NCBI GenBank assembly: GCA_017795025.1
Contig: CP051243.1
Location: 806,001-870,000, forward strand
Origin: Flavobacteriales bacterium
GTDB taxonomy: Bacteria; Bacteroidota; Bacteroidia; Flavobacteriales; Schleiferiaceae
DNA length: 64,000 nt
Direction of reading: 5' to 3'
The notes under the pieces are model-generated. The model was not told the DNA's origin, searched no databases, and saw only the letters and a program-made list of their open reading frames with translations. Both the position numbers and the translations under genes were made by a program. Below are positions 16,238-25,577 of this stretch, piece after piece (position 1 is the stretch's first letter; every line of letters begins with the position of its first letter).

Positions 16238-18322
16238 TTGAAGAAAGCTCTTATACTCTGCATCACCTTACTTTTCTTCGCTATCACTGCTTGTCGTCCG
16301 GATATTACTCCCGCCGATTGGGAGGTCGATACCCTAGTACCGGTTCTTAAAACGCGTATTGATTTACTCGACTTACCTCAATTGGATAGCACCGTTCAGG
16401 TTAACCCCGATGGGCAATTGCAACTGGTATTTAGCGAAAGTATTGCCAGTTTAAAACCCGGTGAAATTGCTCCGCCCTTTAACGAGGAGTTTGAAAATAC
16501 CGCTAAACTGCAAAGCATAACACTGGGCAGCAGAGTAATCACAAACAAAATATCATTAGGTCGCATTGCCCTGCAAATGGGATTACAAGGCGCCCTTTTG
16601 GTAGCGGCAAATGGGACCAATCAGGTTATTCCACCCATTAGCAATGTAGGCCCTAGTAATTTTAATATCGACGCTACCGACTATTTTCAGAGCATCACCT
16701 TACGGGATGGTTGGTTAGTCCTGCGCCTAGAGAATAATTTCCCAATTGACCTGACCAACTTGCAATATGGTATTCAGAATACGAATGCGGGTAACTTCAT
16801 CTTGCAAAATACTTTAGCCAGTTTACCAAGTGGGGCCGTTCACTACGATTCGGTACAATTGGTCAATAACTTTTTAATTGAAGGAAATTTAGTGGCTTCC
16901 CTTATCAACTTAGATTCGCCGGGGAGTAATGGAAATACGGTATTGGTTGACACCTCCGATGCGATTGACCTGCGCGTAACCTTAGATAAATTGGATCCGG
17001 TATCGGCCACCGCGGTTTTTCCCGCTCAAAATTTATTCGATGAAACGGCCGAGGCCTTTATTTATCCCCCCTCCGCATTATTAACCTCGGTTCACGTTTC
17101 GGAAGGGGATATATACATGGATGCTTACAGCACCATCAACGACAGTATTAACTTGCAATACATCCTTCCCGGCGCGGTAAACAATGGAAATATTTTGCAA
17201 TTTTTACGCGTGGTTCCCGCAGCGCCTAGTGGACAGGTGGTGAATGAATACGTAGAAATCCCGGTGCGGAATTATACCCTAGATCTTCAGGGAATGCCAG
17301 GAAGCGCTAATATTCACAATACCTTCTACACCACCTTTATTGGTAGTATTGATAGCACCGGTAGGATAATTAACCTCTCGCTTCAAGACAGTGTGTTTGT
17401 AAAAACCGGTATCAAAAACCTAATTGCCGATCGCGGGTACGGCTACTTGGGAAATGATACTATTATCGGGAGCGATCGGGTACTTTTAGAAAATGTTTCT
17501 CAGTTTTTTGAAGGGGCCATTCGCTTAGAAGATGTTGATTTATCGCTGGAAGTTGAAAATTATATTGGTGCCCCTTTCGCTTTTAAAATCAATAGTTTAA
17601 AGTCGTACACCGAAACACAAACCCGAAGTTTAACTTGGAATCAATTGGGCTTTGAGTTTAACCTGCCTCGAGCACAGGAGCCCTTCCCGGGGGCTATACC
17701 TATTCCTGGTCGGAGCCAGATTAGCCTCGATAAGACCAACAGTAATATTCAAGAACTGGTAGAGATTTTCCCCGAGGAAATTAGCTTCGACCTCGAGGCC
17801 TACATGAATCATAATCAGAGCCCAACCGATTTTAGTCAGTTCTTAAATACCAATTACGGGATTGAGGCCAAGCTTCAAGCGACCATTCCTTTACAAGTGG
17901 GATTGGATTCCATTTCCTTTCAGGATACTGTAGGCTTTGAGTATATATCTGTTGATAAGGACTGGCGCATGAAAGGAGGAGACTTGATTATTAAAGCGGA
18001 TAACAATTATCCCTTTAATATGGAGGTGGCCATGATTTTGCATAATAATGGCCGTATTCCACTTGATACCTTATACAGTAGTGATATTATCGCCGCGGCA
18101 CCCATTGATACCAATCAAAGAAGTGTTGGATCAACTCAAACCACCTTGCGCTATTCTTTATCAGGCCATAGCCTGTGGGCCTTACAGAATACCGACTTTA
18201 TTGTATTTAAAACCTTGTTTCATACCAAGCCTGAAGATGGTTTGGTGAAAATCTATTCTGATAATTATCTGGATTTGCAGCTTATTGCAGATTTCCGACT
18301 TTCAACCGACAAAGAAAGATGA
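16238..18322 (+). CDS. Large lipoprotein of unknown function
   Basis: About 694 residues. A basic start followed by LILCITLLFFAITAC gives a lipobox, so it is an envelope lipoprotein. The rest is beta-rich, with many Asn/Asp/Ser turns and repeated V-x-L-x-N-x-F-P-I type segments (ENNFPIDLTNLQYG, DNNYPFNMEVAMIL). No ATG precedes the signal peptide: the candidates are TTG at 16238 (LKKALIL) and TTG at 16220; I chose 16238 as it places two lysines directly before the hydrophobic core. It overlaps the next gene by four bases (ATGA) and heads an envelope operon. I do not recognise a named domain. Confidence 0.8.
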   Translation: MKKALILCITLLFFAITACRPDITPADWEVDTLVPVLKTRIDLLDLPQLDSTVQVNPDGQLQLVFSESIASLKPGEIAPPFNEEFENTAKLQSITLGSRVITNKISLGRIALQMGLQGALLVAANGTNQVIPPISNVGPSNFNIDATDYFQSITLRDGWLVLRLENNFPIDLTNLQYGIQNTNAGNFILQNTLASLPSGAVHYDSVQLVNNFLIEGNLVASLINLDSPGSNGNTVLVDTSDAIDLRVTLDKLDPVSATAVFPAQNLFDETAEAFIYPPSALLTSVHVSEGDIYMDAYSTINDSINLQYILPGAVNNGNILQFLRVVPAAPSGQVVNEYVEIPVRNYTLDLQGMPGSANIHNTFYTTFIGSIDSTGRIINLSLQDSVFVKTGIKNLIADRGYGYLGNDTIIGSDRVLLENVSQFFEGAIRLEDVDLSLEVENYIGAPFAFKINSLKSYTETQTRSLTWNQLGFEFNLPRAQEPFPGAIPIPGRSQISLDKTNSNIQELVEIFPEEISFDLEAYMNHNQSPTDFSQFLNTNYGIEAKLQATIPLQVGLDSISFQDTVGFEYISVDKDWRMKGGDLIIKADNNYPFNMEVAMILHNNGRIPLDTLYSSDIIAAAPIDTNQRSVGSTQTTLRYSLSGHSLWALQNTDFIVFKTLFHTKPEDGLVKIYSDNYLDLQLIADFRLSTDKER

Positions 18323-19554
18323 GAAAGCATTTGGCCTTAGGCCTTTGGCTCCTGGGATTTGCAGTGGTCGCCCAAAATGATAGCCTGATTGAATTTAAGG
18401 TAGGACGTTCCTTTAAGCGTTTAAACCGACCTTTTTTAGAGCTCTACACCGAGCAGGGTGGGGCGAGTCGCAATTGGTCGAGTCAGCAGATGTACCAATT
18501 CTTTTACGGTGATTTTGTAGATGACGCGATGAAAGCCAAGCTGATGGACCGCGCCCAAAATGGTTTGCAATTGGCCAGCTTACAAAATTGGGATATCCGC
18601 CTTTGCTACGAGGGACATCAGAAATCAAGATTGGTCCCTTTTCCAAAGCAATCTCTTTATTTGTTTAGCCGTTCCGCAACAGTTTTAAATATGTCCTCCG
18701 ACCTCACAGGATTAATTCTTTATGGTAATCGCTCTAGTAGGGGAATCCCACAGGATATCGGCGACTTTAATTACCAATCTTGGTTTTACTCGGGTATTGG
18801 TCATCAATACACCTTTTTAATCGATACCATTCCGCTATCTGTTGGTTTAGGGCTGGTTGCGGTGCATACACATGATGATCACCAAATTGGCAGTGCTCAA
18901 ATGCTTACCGCAATTGACGGAAGTAGTATCGATTTTAATGGCGATTATCAATTCGGGCAAAGCGGAGCAACCGCCACGTATGGGATTACCGGCTGGGGTT
19001 TTGCTCTAAACCTTGAAACCGCCGAACGCTATAAGGAACACGAGATCAGCTTAGGTGTGCGTGATTTGGGATTGGCCTATTTACCCGATTGGCTGTCTAT
19101 CGAACGCGATTCTAGTTTTAGTTTCTCGGGGGTAGATGCAGGGCGATTATTCACTTTAGAGCAGGAATCCTTCGAACAGCTGATTGATTCGCTGGGAAAT
19201 GGCCTCGTAGGCGGCTCCAGGCCGGGCGCATGGACGGTTTTACCTGCTAATGCCTATTTAGATTATACCTATCACCTCAAGGAACAAAGTCTCTACTTTA
19301 GTTTCCAATATCGATACCTCCCCAAATACATTCCTCGCTTCGCTCTGGGCTACGGCTACAGCTGGGAGAGCTTTCGTATTCGCAGTGGCTTCGCTTACGG
19401 CGGGTTTAACGCATTCTCATGGGACTTGGGAATGGTATGGGAGGTGAATAATACTTGGCATTTAAGAGGCGGACTTACTAACTTGTTTGGCCTAAGCCTT
19501 CCAACTTGGTCGGGAGGAACCGTGGGTGATTTAGGTATTCGATACATCTTTTAA
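18319..19554 (+). CDS. DUF5723-like outer-membrane protein
   Basis: 411 residues with a signal peptide (RKHLALGLWLLGFAVVAQ) and a beta-barrel-like pattern, ending in aromatic GDLGIRYIF, a typical C-terminal barrel strand with final Phe. The block NMSSDLTGLILYGNRSSRG and the order of glycine-rich strands resemble the DUF5723 group of Bacteroidota outer-membrane proteins; this is a resemblance from memory. It overlaps the upstream lipoprotein gene by four bases and the downstream gene by one, so the three are tightly coupled. Confidence 0.75.
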   Translation: MRKHLALGLWLLGFAVVAQNDSLIEFKVGRSFKRLNRPFLELYTEQGGASRNWSSQQMYQFFYGDFVDDAMKAKLMDRAQNGLQLASLQNWDIRLCYEGHQKSRLVPFPKQSLYLFSRSATVLNMSSDLTGLILYGNRSSRGIPQDIGDFNYQSWFYSGIGHQYTFLIDTIPLSVGLGLVAVHTHDDHQIGSAQMLTAIDGSSIDFNGDYQFGQSGATATYGITGWGFALNLETAERYKEHEISLGVRDLGLAYLPDWLSIERDSSFSFSGVDAGRLFTLEQESFEQLIDSLGNGLVGGSRPGAWTVLPANAYLDYTYHLKEQSLYFSFQYRYLPKYIPRFALGYGYSWESFRIRSGFAYGGFNAFSWDLGMVWEVNNTWHLRGGLTNLFGLSLPTWSGGTVGDLGIRYIF

Positions 19555-21170
19555 TGAATAAGCTTTTCTTATTTCTATCCCTTGGCATTTTGCTTCAAGC
19601 CTGTAATTCGGCTCCGAAGCGAGATTTAAACACAGTTTTCAGGTATAATGAATCGGCGGGTATTAGTAGCCTGGATCCAGCTTTTGCCCGTAATCAGGCT
19701 AATATTTGGGCTTGTCACCAATTGTACAATGGACTGGTACGAATGGACGATGCGCTTAAGGTGCAAGCGGATTTAGCCCATGCTTGGGAGATTTTAGATA
19801 GTGGCCGCACCTACCGCTTCCAATTAAGAGAGGATGTTTATTTCCACCAAAATGCCTGCTTTGGTTCGGATAGTACGCGATTGCTTAAGGCCGAGGATGT
19901 GGTATTCTCTTTAGAAAGGTTGCGTGACCCTGAACTAGCGGCCCCTGGCGCATGGGTCCTCAAGAAGGTAGAGTCCATCAAGGCCCTAGGTCCCTTTCAG
20001 GTGGAAATAAAATTAAAGGAGGCCTTCGCTCCGTTTTTGGGCATCCTCAGTATGAAGTATTGCTCGGTTATCCCTCGCGAGGCCCTTGCACATTATGGAG
20101 GCTCCTTTGGTCAAAACCCAGTAGGTACAGGCCCATTCCGCTTTCAGCTTTGGCTGGAAAATGAAAAGCTTATCCTTAGAAAGCATGACCACTACTTTGT
20201 ACTCGACGAAGCAGGGAAGCGCTTACCCTATTTAGAGGCCGTAGCTATTGATTTCATCAGCGATAAGCAGAGTGCATTTTTAGAGTTTTTAAAGGGTAAC
20301 CTCGATTTCCTTTCGGGTTTAGATGCCTCTTATAAGGACGAGCTCTTAGACGCAGAAGGGAATCTCAATGCCAAGTATCAAGCACGATTTAATTTGTATC
20401 GGCAGGCCTATCTAAACACGGAGTATTTAGCTTTCCAAACCGATTCGAACAGTACCTTAAAGGAGGCAGAAATATGGCGACATAAGGCCATCCGACAAGC
20501 CATCAACTACTGTTTTGATCGTACTAAAATGATGCGCTTTTTACGTAATAATATCGGTACGCCGGCGCAGCAAGGAATGATTCCCAAAGGCTTACCGAGT
20601 TACGACTCTACGGCGAACTACGGTTATCATTATCGTCCCGACCTTACCGATTCCTTATTGGCGGCGGCCGGATTTCCAAATGGTAAAGGCTTGCCCGAGC
20701 TGCGCTTACAAACTAATAGCTCTTATTTAGATTTATGCGAATACATTCAGGGCGAAGCAGCCAAGCACGGTATTCCGATCAAGGTAGAAATGAATCCCCC
20801 GAGTACCTTACGACAAGCCATGGCCACCGGTAAAAGTCCGTTTTTTAGGGCTAGTTGGATTGCCGATTATCCTGATGCAGAAAACTACCTCTCTTTGTTT
20901 TATAGTAAAAACAAGGCCCCTAATGGCCCCAATTACAGTCGCTTTGAACACCCTCAATTTGATGCTTGGTACGAAGCCGCAGCCCGAACCACTTCGGATA
21001 GCCTGCGAATAGACTATTACCAAAAAATGGACTCCCTCGTAAGTCGCGAAGCACCGGTGGTTCCGCTTTACTACGACCAGGTATTGCGGTTTTACCCCAA
21101 GCATATTAAAGGTCTTGGCGGGAATGCCTTAAACCTATTGGATCTTACTCGGGTGTATAAAAAAAGCTAG
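19554..21170 (+). CDS. Family 5 extracellular solute-binding lipoprotein (Dpp/Opp type)
   Basis: 538 residues. The start MNKLFLFLSLGILLQAC gives a lipobox, then FRYNESAGISSLDPAFARNQANIW, a family 5 start, and DLAHAWEILDSGRTYRFQLR, ENVYFH-like and NPVGTGPF blocks typical of oligopeptide/nickel-binding proteins. The classic partners (two permeases, two ATPases) are absent from the window. The ATG overlaps the stop of the DUF5723-like gene by one base (TAATG), so it is translated with an outer-membrane protein rather than with a transporter. The ligand cannot be read; peptide is the default guess. Confidence 0.88.
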   Translation: MNKLFLFLSLGILLQACNSAPKRDLNTVFRYNESAGISSLDPAFARNQANIWACHQLYNGLVRMDDALKVQADLAHAWEILDSGRTYRFQLREDVYFHQNACFGSDSTRLLKAEDVVFSLERLRDPELAAPGAWVLKKVESIKALGPFQVEIKLKEAFAPFLGILSMKYCSVIPREALAHYGGSFGQNPVGTGPFRFQLWLENEKLILRKHDHYFVLDEAGKRLPYLEAVAIDFISDKQSAFLEFLKGNLDFLSGLDASYKDELLDAEGNLNAKYQARFNLYRQAYLNTEYLAFQTDSNSTLKEAEIWRHKAIRQAINYCFDRTKMMRFLRNNIGTPAQQGMIPKGLPSYDSTANYGYHYRPDLTDSLLAAAGFPNGKGLPELRLQTNSSYLDLCEYIQGEAAKHGIPIKVEMNPPSTLRQAMATGKSPFFRASWIADYPDAENYLSLFYSKNKAPNGPNYSRFEHPQFDAWYEAAARTTSDSLRIDYYQKMDSLVSREAPVVPLYYDQVLRFYPKHIKGLGGNALNLLDLTRVYKKS

Positions 21171-21192
21171 CTTCGTGCTCAAATTAAAATCT

Positions 21193-21675
21193 ATGCTTCG
21201 TTTCAAACTTTATACTGTTTTCCTATTCAGTATCATTTTCCTTGCATCCTGCGGCAGCCGTAAGTCGGAGCCCTCGTTTATTGCTACCATGGAATTGCCC
21301 GAACCTATTCCTGGGGTTTGTAATCCCGAAATGGTAGTGGTTATTTTACCCCTTCCCAATGCCAACCAAAAGGAAGCTAAAGCGCCCGTTACGGAAGAGG
21401 AAATGCAGGTTCAACTAAATAAAATTCTGGCGGAGGACTTAAAAGATTTGACGCTCGAGGCAGATGGGATGTTCCGCTTAATTGTAAACTGCAGAGGCAA
21501 GCTGGTGGATGTGGCAGTTGATAATGAAGAGCTTCCAGAACCAATGAGCAGTAAGGTAAAGGCCTATTTTAAGGGCTTGGGAAAATGGTCGGCCGGTCGA
21601 TACGGAAAGAAAGCGGTAGACACCGTTACCCTAATTAGTTTTAAAATTGAAGAAGGCGTATTAAGCTTCGATTAA
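21193..21675 (+). CDS. Small lipoprotein with TonB-C-like domain
   Basis: About 160 residues from the ATG at 21193. The signal YTVFLFSIIFLASC gives a lipobox. The C-terminal 80 residues (MFRLIVNCRGKLVDVAVD, later LGKWSAGRYGKKAVDTVT and ISFKIEEG) resemble the TonB C-terminal domain pattern (x-V-x-F-x-V-x-x-x-G-x-I-x-x-x-x-V ... W-x-P-G-x-x-x-G-x-x-V). If so, it would be a lipid-anchored TonB-C-type domain without an energy-coupling helix. The gene starts 22 bases after the solute-binding protein. A GTG six codons upstream is possible. Confidence 0.7.
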   Translation: MLRFKLYTVFLFSIIFLASCGSRKSEPSFIATMELPEPIPGVCNPEMVVVILPLPNANQKEAKAPVTEEEMQVQLNKILAEDLKDLTLEADGMFRLIVNCRGKLVDVAVDNEELPEPMSSKVKAYFKGLGKWSAGRYGKKAVDTVTLISFKIEEGVLSFD

Positions 21676-21720
21676 GCAAGCCTTGATAATTTGTACTTTA
21701 CCGTTTTAAACTCACGGTAT

Positions 21721-22071
21721 TTGCGACGTCCAGGTTTCCTTGTTCTGCTTTTAGTCCTAGCATCGATGTGTACTATCGAAGCCAAGCCTTATGGTAAGCT
21801 TTTAAAGACCCACAGCTTCGAATCCTGTCATTACTATGATATTGTAATCATGGATGACCAAGGTACCGCCAGCCCTAAGGATGATGTTGTGCTTGCCAAG
21901 GGCATAATTCGCGATTGTAAGAATGAGGCTTGTTTGTTTTACCAGGATATCGAAATCATATCCATGTTTGCTTTAGCCGACAGCAATTGCCAGGTTTATG
22001 ATTTTCGCATTCACTTTAAAAAAGGATTAAGCTTAAGAGGCCTTGCTCAATCTCCTAATTGTGAGGACTAA
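21721..22071 (+). CDS. Small secreted hypothetical protein
   Basis: About 116 residues with a signal peptide (RRPGFLVLLLVLASMCTIEA). The mature part has five cysteines (SFESCHYYD, RDCKNEACLFYQ, DSNCQVYD, SPNCED) that could form disulfides in the periplasm or outside. No ATG precedes the signal; a TTG at 21721 fits and gives two arginines before the hydrophobic core. A TTG at 21691 lies in a TAATTTG motif that may be part of the promoter. The stop overlaps that of nhaC on the other strand by four bases. Function unknown. Confidence 0.65.
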   Translation: MRRPGFLVLLLVLASMCTIEAKPYGKLLKTHSFESCHYYDIVIMDDQGTASPKDDVVLAKGIIRDCKNEACLFYQDIEIISMFALADSNCQVYDFRIHFKKGLSLRGLAQSPNCED

Positions 22072-23501
22072 TTTTTAGCACTCAAGTCTTTGATTTTGAT
22101 GCGGAAGCCTGCTACAATCAGAGTCATGATTGGGCTCATATAGTTAAAGAAAACGTAGGGTAAATAAGCCATAGTGCTTACCCCTAATACACCACTTTGA
22201 TAGGCGCCACATGTATTCCAAGGAATCAACACTGAAGTTACCGTTCCGCTATCTTCTAAGGTCCTACTTAGGTTCTCTGGGGCTAAGCCTAGTTTTTTAT
22301 AGGCATCGGCATACATACGCCCAGGCACTACAATTGCCAAGTACTGATCACTAGCTGTGTAATTAACCGCTAAGCAAGTTGCTACAGTGGTGGCGACTAG
22401 GGAGAACAAGCCATTGGCCATTTTTAAAAGCGCGGCTGATATTGCTTCCAAAAATCCACAGGCTTCCATAGCACCGCCAAAAACCATGGCGGCAACAATA
22501 AGCCAAACTGTTTTTAACATTCCGGCCATGCCAGATGAATTGAGTAAATCCACCAAAATGGGGTGATCGGCGGGAATAACCACATCTACCGAAAGGGCAT
22601 TCATAATAACCTTATAAATGCCTTTATACCCTTCCATGTCGGCAAGTTGCGCAATTAGGTCGTACTGAAAAATGAGAGCCGCCAAAACGCCAGCTAAGGC
22701 CCCAGCGAGAATAGCGGGAATAGCGGGTACTTTTCGCACAATCAGTAGAATTACAATGGCTGGGACCAGAAAAAGCCAAGGACTTAAATAATAGGTGCTC
22801 GAGAGTTCTTGCAGCAAAGGTTCAATTCCGCCAATAACTTCGCTACTAGACTGGTTTAAGCCCAGGATGATGAAAAAAATAAGGGTTAAAAGGAAGGTGG
22901 GAATAGTGGTGTACAGCATGTAGCGGATGTGACTAAAAAGATCGGCGCCTGCCATGGCCGGAGCTAAATTGGTGGTGTCGGATAAGGGAGAGAGTTTATC
23001 GCCAAAATAAGCGCCGGAAATAACGGCTCCCGCAACCATGGCCTCGCTCATACCCATGGCTTTGCCAATCCCAATGAGTGCAATCCCCACCGTGGCCGAT
23101 GTGCCCCAACTACTCCCTGTTGCCACCGAAATTAGGGCGCAGATAATAGCGGTTACCGGTAAAAAAACTTCTGGGTTTAAGAGCTGCAAACCATAGTAAA
23201 TCATGGCTGGAATAACCCCGCTTAGCATCCAGGCCCCAGCCAAAGAACCAATAAGCAGTAAAATAATGATGGAGCCAACGGTCGACATAATGGCCTTGGA
23301 TATACCATCAATAATATCCTGCCATTTCACTCCTTGGATTACACCTACCAGCGCTGCTACAGCGCCGCTCAACATTAAGATAACCTGATTGGAACCATCC
23401 AAAGCTCCATCTCCAAAAACGAATTTCACATTAAAGGCCAGCAAGCCAATTAAAAAGGCTACTGGTATCAGGGCGGCGCCCATGGATGATTTTTGCTCCA
23501 T
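22068..23501 (-). CDS. nhaC: NhaC-family Na+/H+ antiporter
   Basis: 477-residue polytopic membrane protein with about 11-12 hydrophobic segments. The stretches ATGSSWGTSATVGIALIGIG, GAYFGDKLSPLSDTTNLAP and LEDSGTVTSVLIPWNTCGAY are characteristic of NhaC. It exchanges Na+ for H+ across the inner membrane and fits a marine or saline life. It follows maf after 44 bases on the same strand. Its 3' end overlaps the convergent small gene by four bases. Confidence 0.93.
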   Translation of the reverse strand: MEQKSSMGAALIPVAFLIGLLAFNVKFVFGDGALDGSNQVILMLSGAVAALVGVIQGVKWQDIIDGISKAIMSTVGSIIILLLIGSLAGAWMLSGVIPAMIYYGLQLLNPEVFLPVTAIICALISVATGSSWGTSATVGIALIGIGKAMGMSEAMVAGAVISGAYFGDKLSPLSDTTNLAPAMAGADLFSHIRYMLYTTIPTFLLTLIFFIILGLNQSSSEVIGGIEPLLQELSSTYYLSPWLFLVPAIVILLIVRKVPAIPAILAGALAGVLAALIFQYDLIAQLADMEGYKGIYKVIMNALSVDVVIPADHPILVDLLNSSGMAGMLKTVWLIVAAMVFGGAMEACGFLEAISAALLKMANGLFSLVATTVATCLAVNYTASDQYLAIVVPGRMYADAYKKLGLAPENLSRTLEDSGTVTSVLIPWNTCGAYQSGVLGVSTMAYLPYVFFNYMSPIMTLIVAGFRIKIKDLSAKN

Positions 23502-23545
23502 CTTAGTATTTAAGGCGGGCCATAATACAAAATTTTACCTAAGGA

Positions 23546-24127
23546 TTAAATCCGTTCTTTCAGGTATGCCACTATTCGGTGGGTCGGTAAGCCCATTACC
23601 GTAAAGAAGGAACCTTCAATAGCTTCAATTGCGCTTAAGCCAATCCACTCTTGAATACCGTAGGCACCCGCTTTATCAAATGGCTGATAGGTATCTACAT
23701 AGTATTCTATTTCGGATGTACTGAGCTCGCGAAACCTAACGATGCAAGCATCAGAAAACACGGTTTTTCCTTCGGGGCCAAGGCAACATACGCCGGTAAT
23801 CACCTCATGCTGTCCACCGGAAAGCGCTTGAAGCATGGCAATGGCCTCCGCACGACTTTGCGCTTTTTCTAAGGATTGCCCTTTATTCCAAACCACGGTA
23901 TCGGAGCAAATCAAGATTTCATCTTCCTGTCTTTGGTCCGCCAAAAAATCCGCTTTAGCTTCTGCGAGGTACTCCGCAATTTGCGCTCCTTTCAATTCGG
24001 AAGGATAGCTTTCCTCCATATCCGCTTTGGTTTGCCGAAAGCTTAAACCTAGGTCTTTGAGTAGGTTAGCCCTTCGAGGAGACTGTGAACCAAGTAATAG
24101 GGGTGTGTTTTGCCAATCTAAGGCCAT
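23546..24127 (-). CDS. maf: Maf family nucleotide pyrophosphatase
   Basis: 193-residue housecleaning enzyme that hydrolyses non-canonical or excess nucleoside triphosphates (dTTP/UTP type is likely). The family start LLGSQSPRRANLLKDLGL, the ICSDTVVWNKGQSLEKAQS region and DKAGAYGIQEWIGL are all present. The ATG overlaps the end of the ubiA gene by 10 bases, so it belongs to the DUF2520-kdsC-ubiA-maf operon. Confidence 0.93.
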   Translation of the reverse strand: MALDWQNTPLLLGSQSPRRANLLKDLGLSFRQTKADMEESYPSELKGAQIAEYLAEAKADFLADQRQEDEILICSDTVVWNKGQSLEKAQSRAEAIAMLQALSGGQHEVITGVCCLGPEGKTVFSDACIVRFRELSTSEIEYYVDTYQPFDKAGAYGIQEWIGLSAIEAIEGSFFTVMGLPTHRIVAYLKERI

Positions 24128-25050
24128 TGGTAAAGAAGGGATAAAGTGAAAAAGGGCATGCTGAGAATTCCCAATAACATAATCAGCTTACTAAAGCTAG
24201 CTGCCCGGTGATAAGCCTTAGGCTCTTGCGCTTTTAATACCAGGTAGATTAAGCCCAGCATTGGGGTGGCCACAAAAAGGATTAAGTATAAAGCAGCGCT
24301 GTACTGGGTTTCCATTTGCCACAAATCGGAGGCATACCAAAGTACAGGAATTACCGCCCCTAAAATGAGCACGGCTAAAATTGCCTTCAAGCCTTTTTCG
24401 GGTATTAGGATAGCTAAGGTTTTATAACCCGCTAATAAATCTCCTTTGCGGTCTTCAAGGTCTTTAATGATTTCTCGAATTAGGGTAAGCCAAAAGGCGA
24501 AGCTGGCATAAGCCGATAAAACATAAAAGCCCTGCAAAACTTGCGCTGCATTATCGTCGCTTGCCGCAGGGATAATGTCAAATACCGCCACTAAAAAAAC
24601 GGGCATGGCACTTAAAAGGCTCACAATCACATTGCCGATAACAGGGCGTTTTTTTAAATCGAGTGCATAGAAATAGAGCAGCAAGGATGCTAAAGGAGCC
24701 AGTAACCATAAATTATCGAGTCCCACATGGAGCGCCAAGAAGTAAGCACAAATAGCGGCTCCTATGGTGCTGCCAAAATAGAGGTACCAGGCAAAATCTT
24801 CACTAACCCCTTTGCCAATGGTGATTCGATTGGGTTTATTGGTGGTGTCGGTTTCCAAATCATAAAGGTCATTAACAATATAGCCTCCACCAGCGAGAAG
24901 CACCGAGCAAAGTACTCCTAAAGCGTAGTACCAGTGATCGAGGACATAAGGCATGCCAATGGCCTCAGTAAAGCTGAACCGAATGAGGTATTGGATAAAA
25001 ACAATCATTAGGAGATTGGGCCAACGGAGGAGTTGCAACACTTTTACCAT
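24118..25050 (-). CDS. UbiA-family prenyltransferase
   Basis: 310-residue integral membrane prenyltransferase. The first Asp-rich motif is NDLYDLETDTTNKPNR and the second is IREIIKDLEDRKGDLLAGYK, separated by membrane helices as in UbiA. In Bacteroidota this gene is commonly labelled geranylgeranylglycerol-phosphate geranylgeranyltransferase, but substrates are not proven by sequence; a role in quinone or other isoprenoid lipid synthesis is also possible. It overlaps kdsC upstream by 7 bases and maf downstream by 10. Confidence 0.88.
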   Translation of the reverse strand: MVKVLQLLRWPNLLMIVFIQYLIRFSFTEAIGMPYVLDHWYYALGVLCSVLLAGGGYIVNDLYDLETDTTNKPNRITIGKGVSEDFAWYLYFGSTIGAAICAYFLALHVGLDNLWLLAPLASLLLYFYALDLKKRPVIGNVIVSLLSAMPVFLVAVFDIIPAASDDNAAQVLQGFYVLSAYASFAFWLTLIREIIKDLEDRKGDLLAGYKTLAILIPEKGLKAILAVLILGAVIPVLWYASDLWQMETQYSAALYLILFVATPMLGLIYLVLKAQEPKAYHRAASFSKLIMLLGILSMPFFTLSLLYQWP

Positions 25051-25577
25051 GAAAAATCTTCGTCGAGCATCCAGTTATCCTGGACTTTTAAGGTTTGTTC
25101 AATAACATCTCTAGCGCAGCCGGCCCCACCAATACGGGGAGAAACATAATCTACCATTCCTCTCACCTCAGGAACCGCATTATGCGGACAGGCGGCGATT
25201 CCAGCCAGTTTCAAAACGGGGATATCGGGAATATCGTCTCCCATATAAAGTATATTCTCTGCCTTTATTCCTTGATGTTCATACACGGCCAGTAAATCCT
25301 CCCAGGCCTCTACTTTATGCGAAGCGCGCATGTAGATGTCGGTTAAGCCTAAACCCCGCAAGATTCTCTTTACGCCCTCGCAATGTCCGCCCGAAATGAG
25401 CGCCACCGGATAGCCCTTTTTTATGGCCAACTGAATGGCATAGCCATCCTTACTATTGAGGTTTCGGATTGGCTTGCCATCGGCTCCAACCTGAAAAACT
25501 CCACTGTTTAAAACCCCATCCATATCAAAGGCAAAAACTTTTATTTGATGAAGGAGCTCTTTATAGTTTCTTTCCAT
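25044..25577 (-). CDS. kdsC: KdsC-like HAD phosphatase (Kdo 8-phosphate phosphatase)
   Basis: 177-residue cytoplasmic HAD phosphatase without a cap, as in KdsC. Motif I is FAFDMDGVLNSG, motif II ALISGG, motif III MGDDIPDIPVL, followed by ACPHNAVPEVR and GGAGCARDVIE. It should convert Kdo-8-phosphate to Kdo for LPS, which agrees with the LptD-like gene at 43 kb. It overlaps the end of the DUF2520 gene by 17 bases. Confidence 0.9.
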   Translation of the reverse strand: MERNYKELLHQIKVFAFDMDGVLNSGVFQVGADGKPIRNLNSKDGYAIQLAIKKGYPVALISGGHCEGVKRILRGLGLTDIYMRASHKVEAWEDLLAVYEHQGIKAENILYMGDDIPDIPVLKLAGIAACPHNAVPEVRGMVDYVSPRIGGAGCARDVIEQTLKVQDNWMLDEDFSW

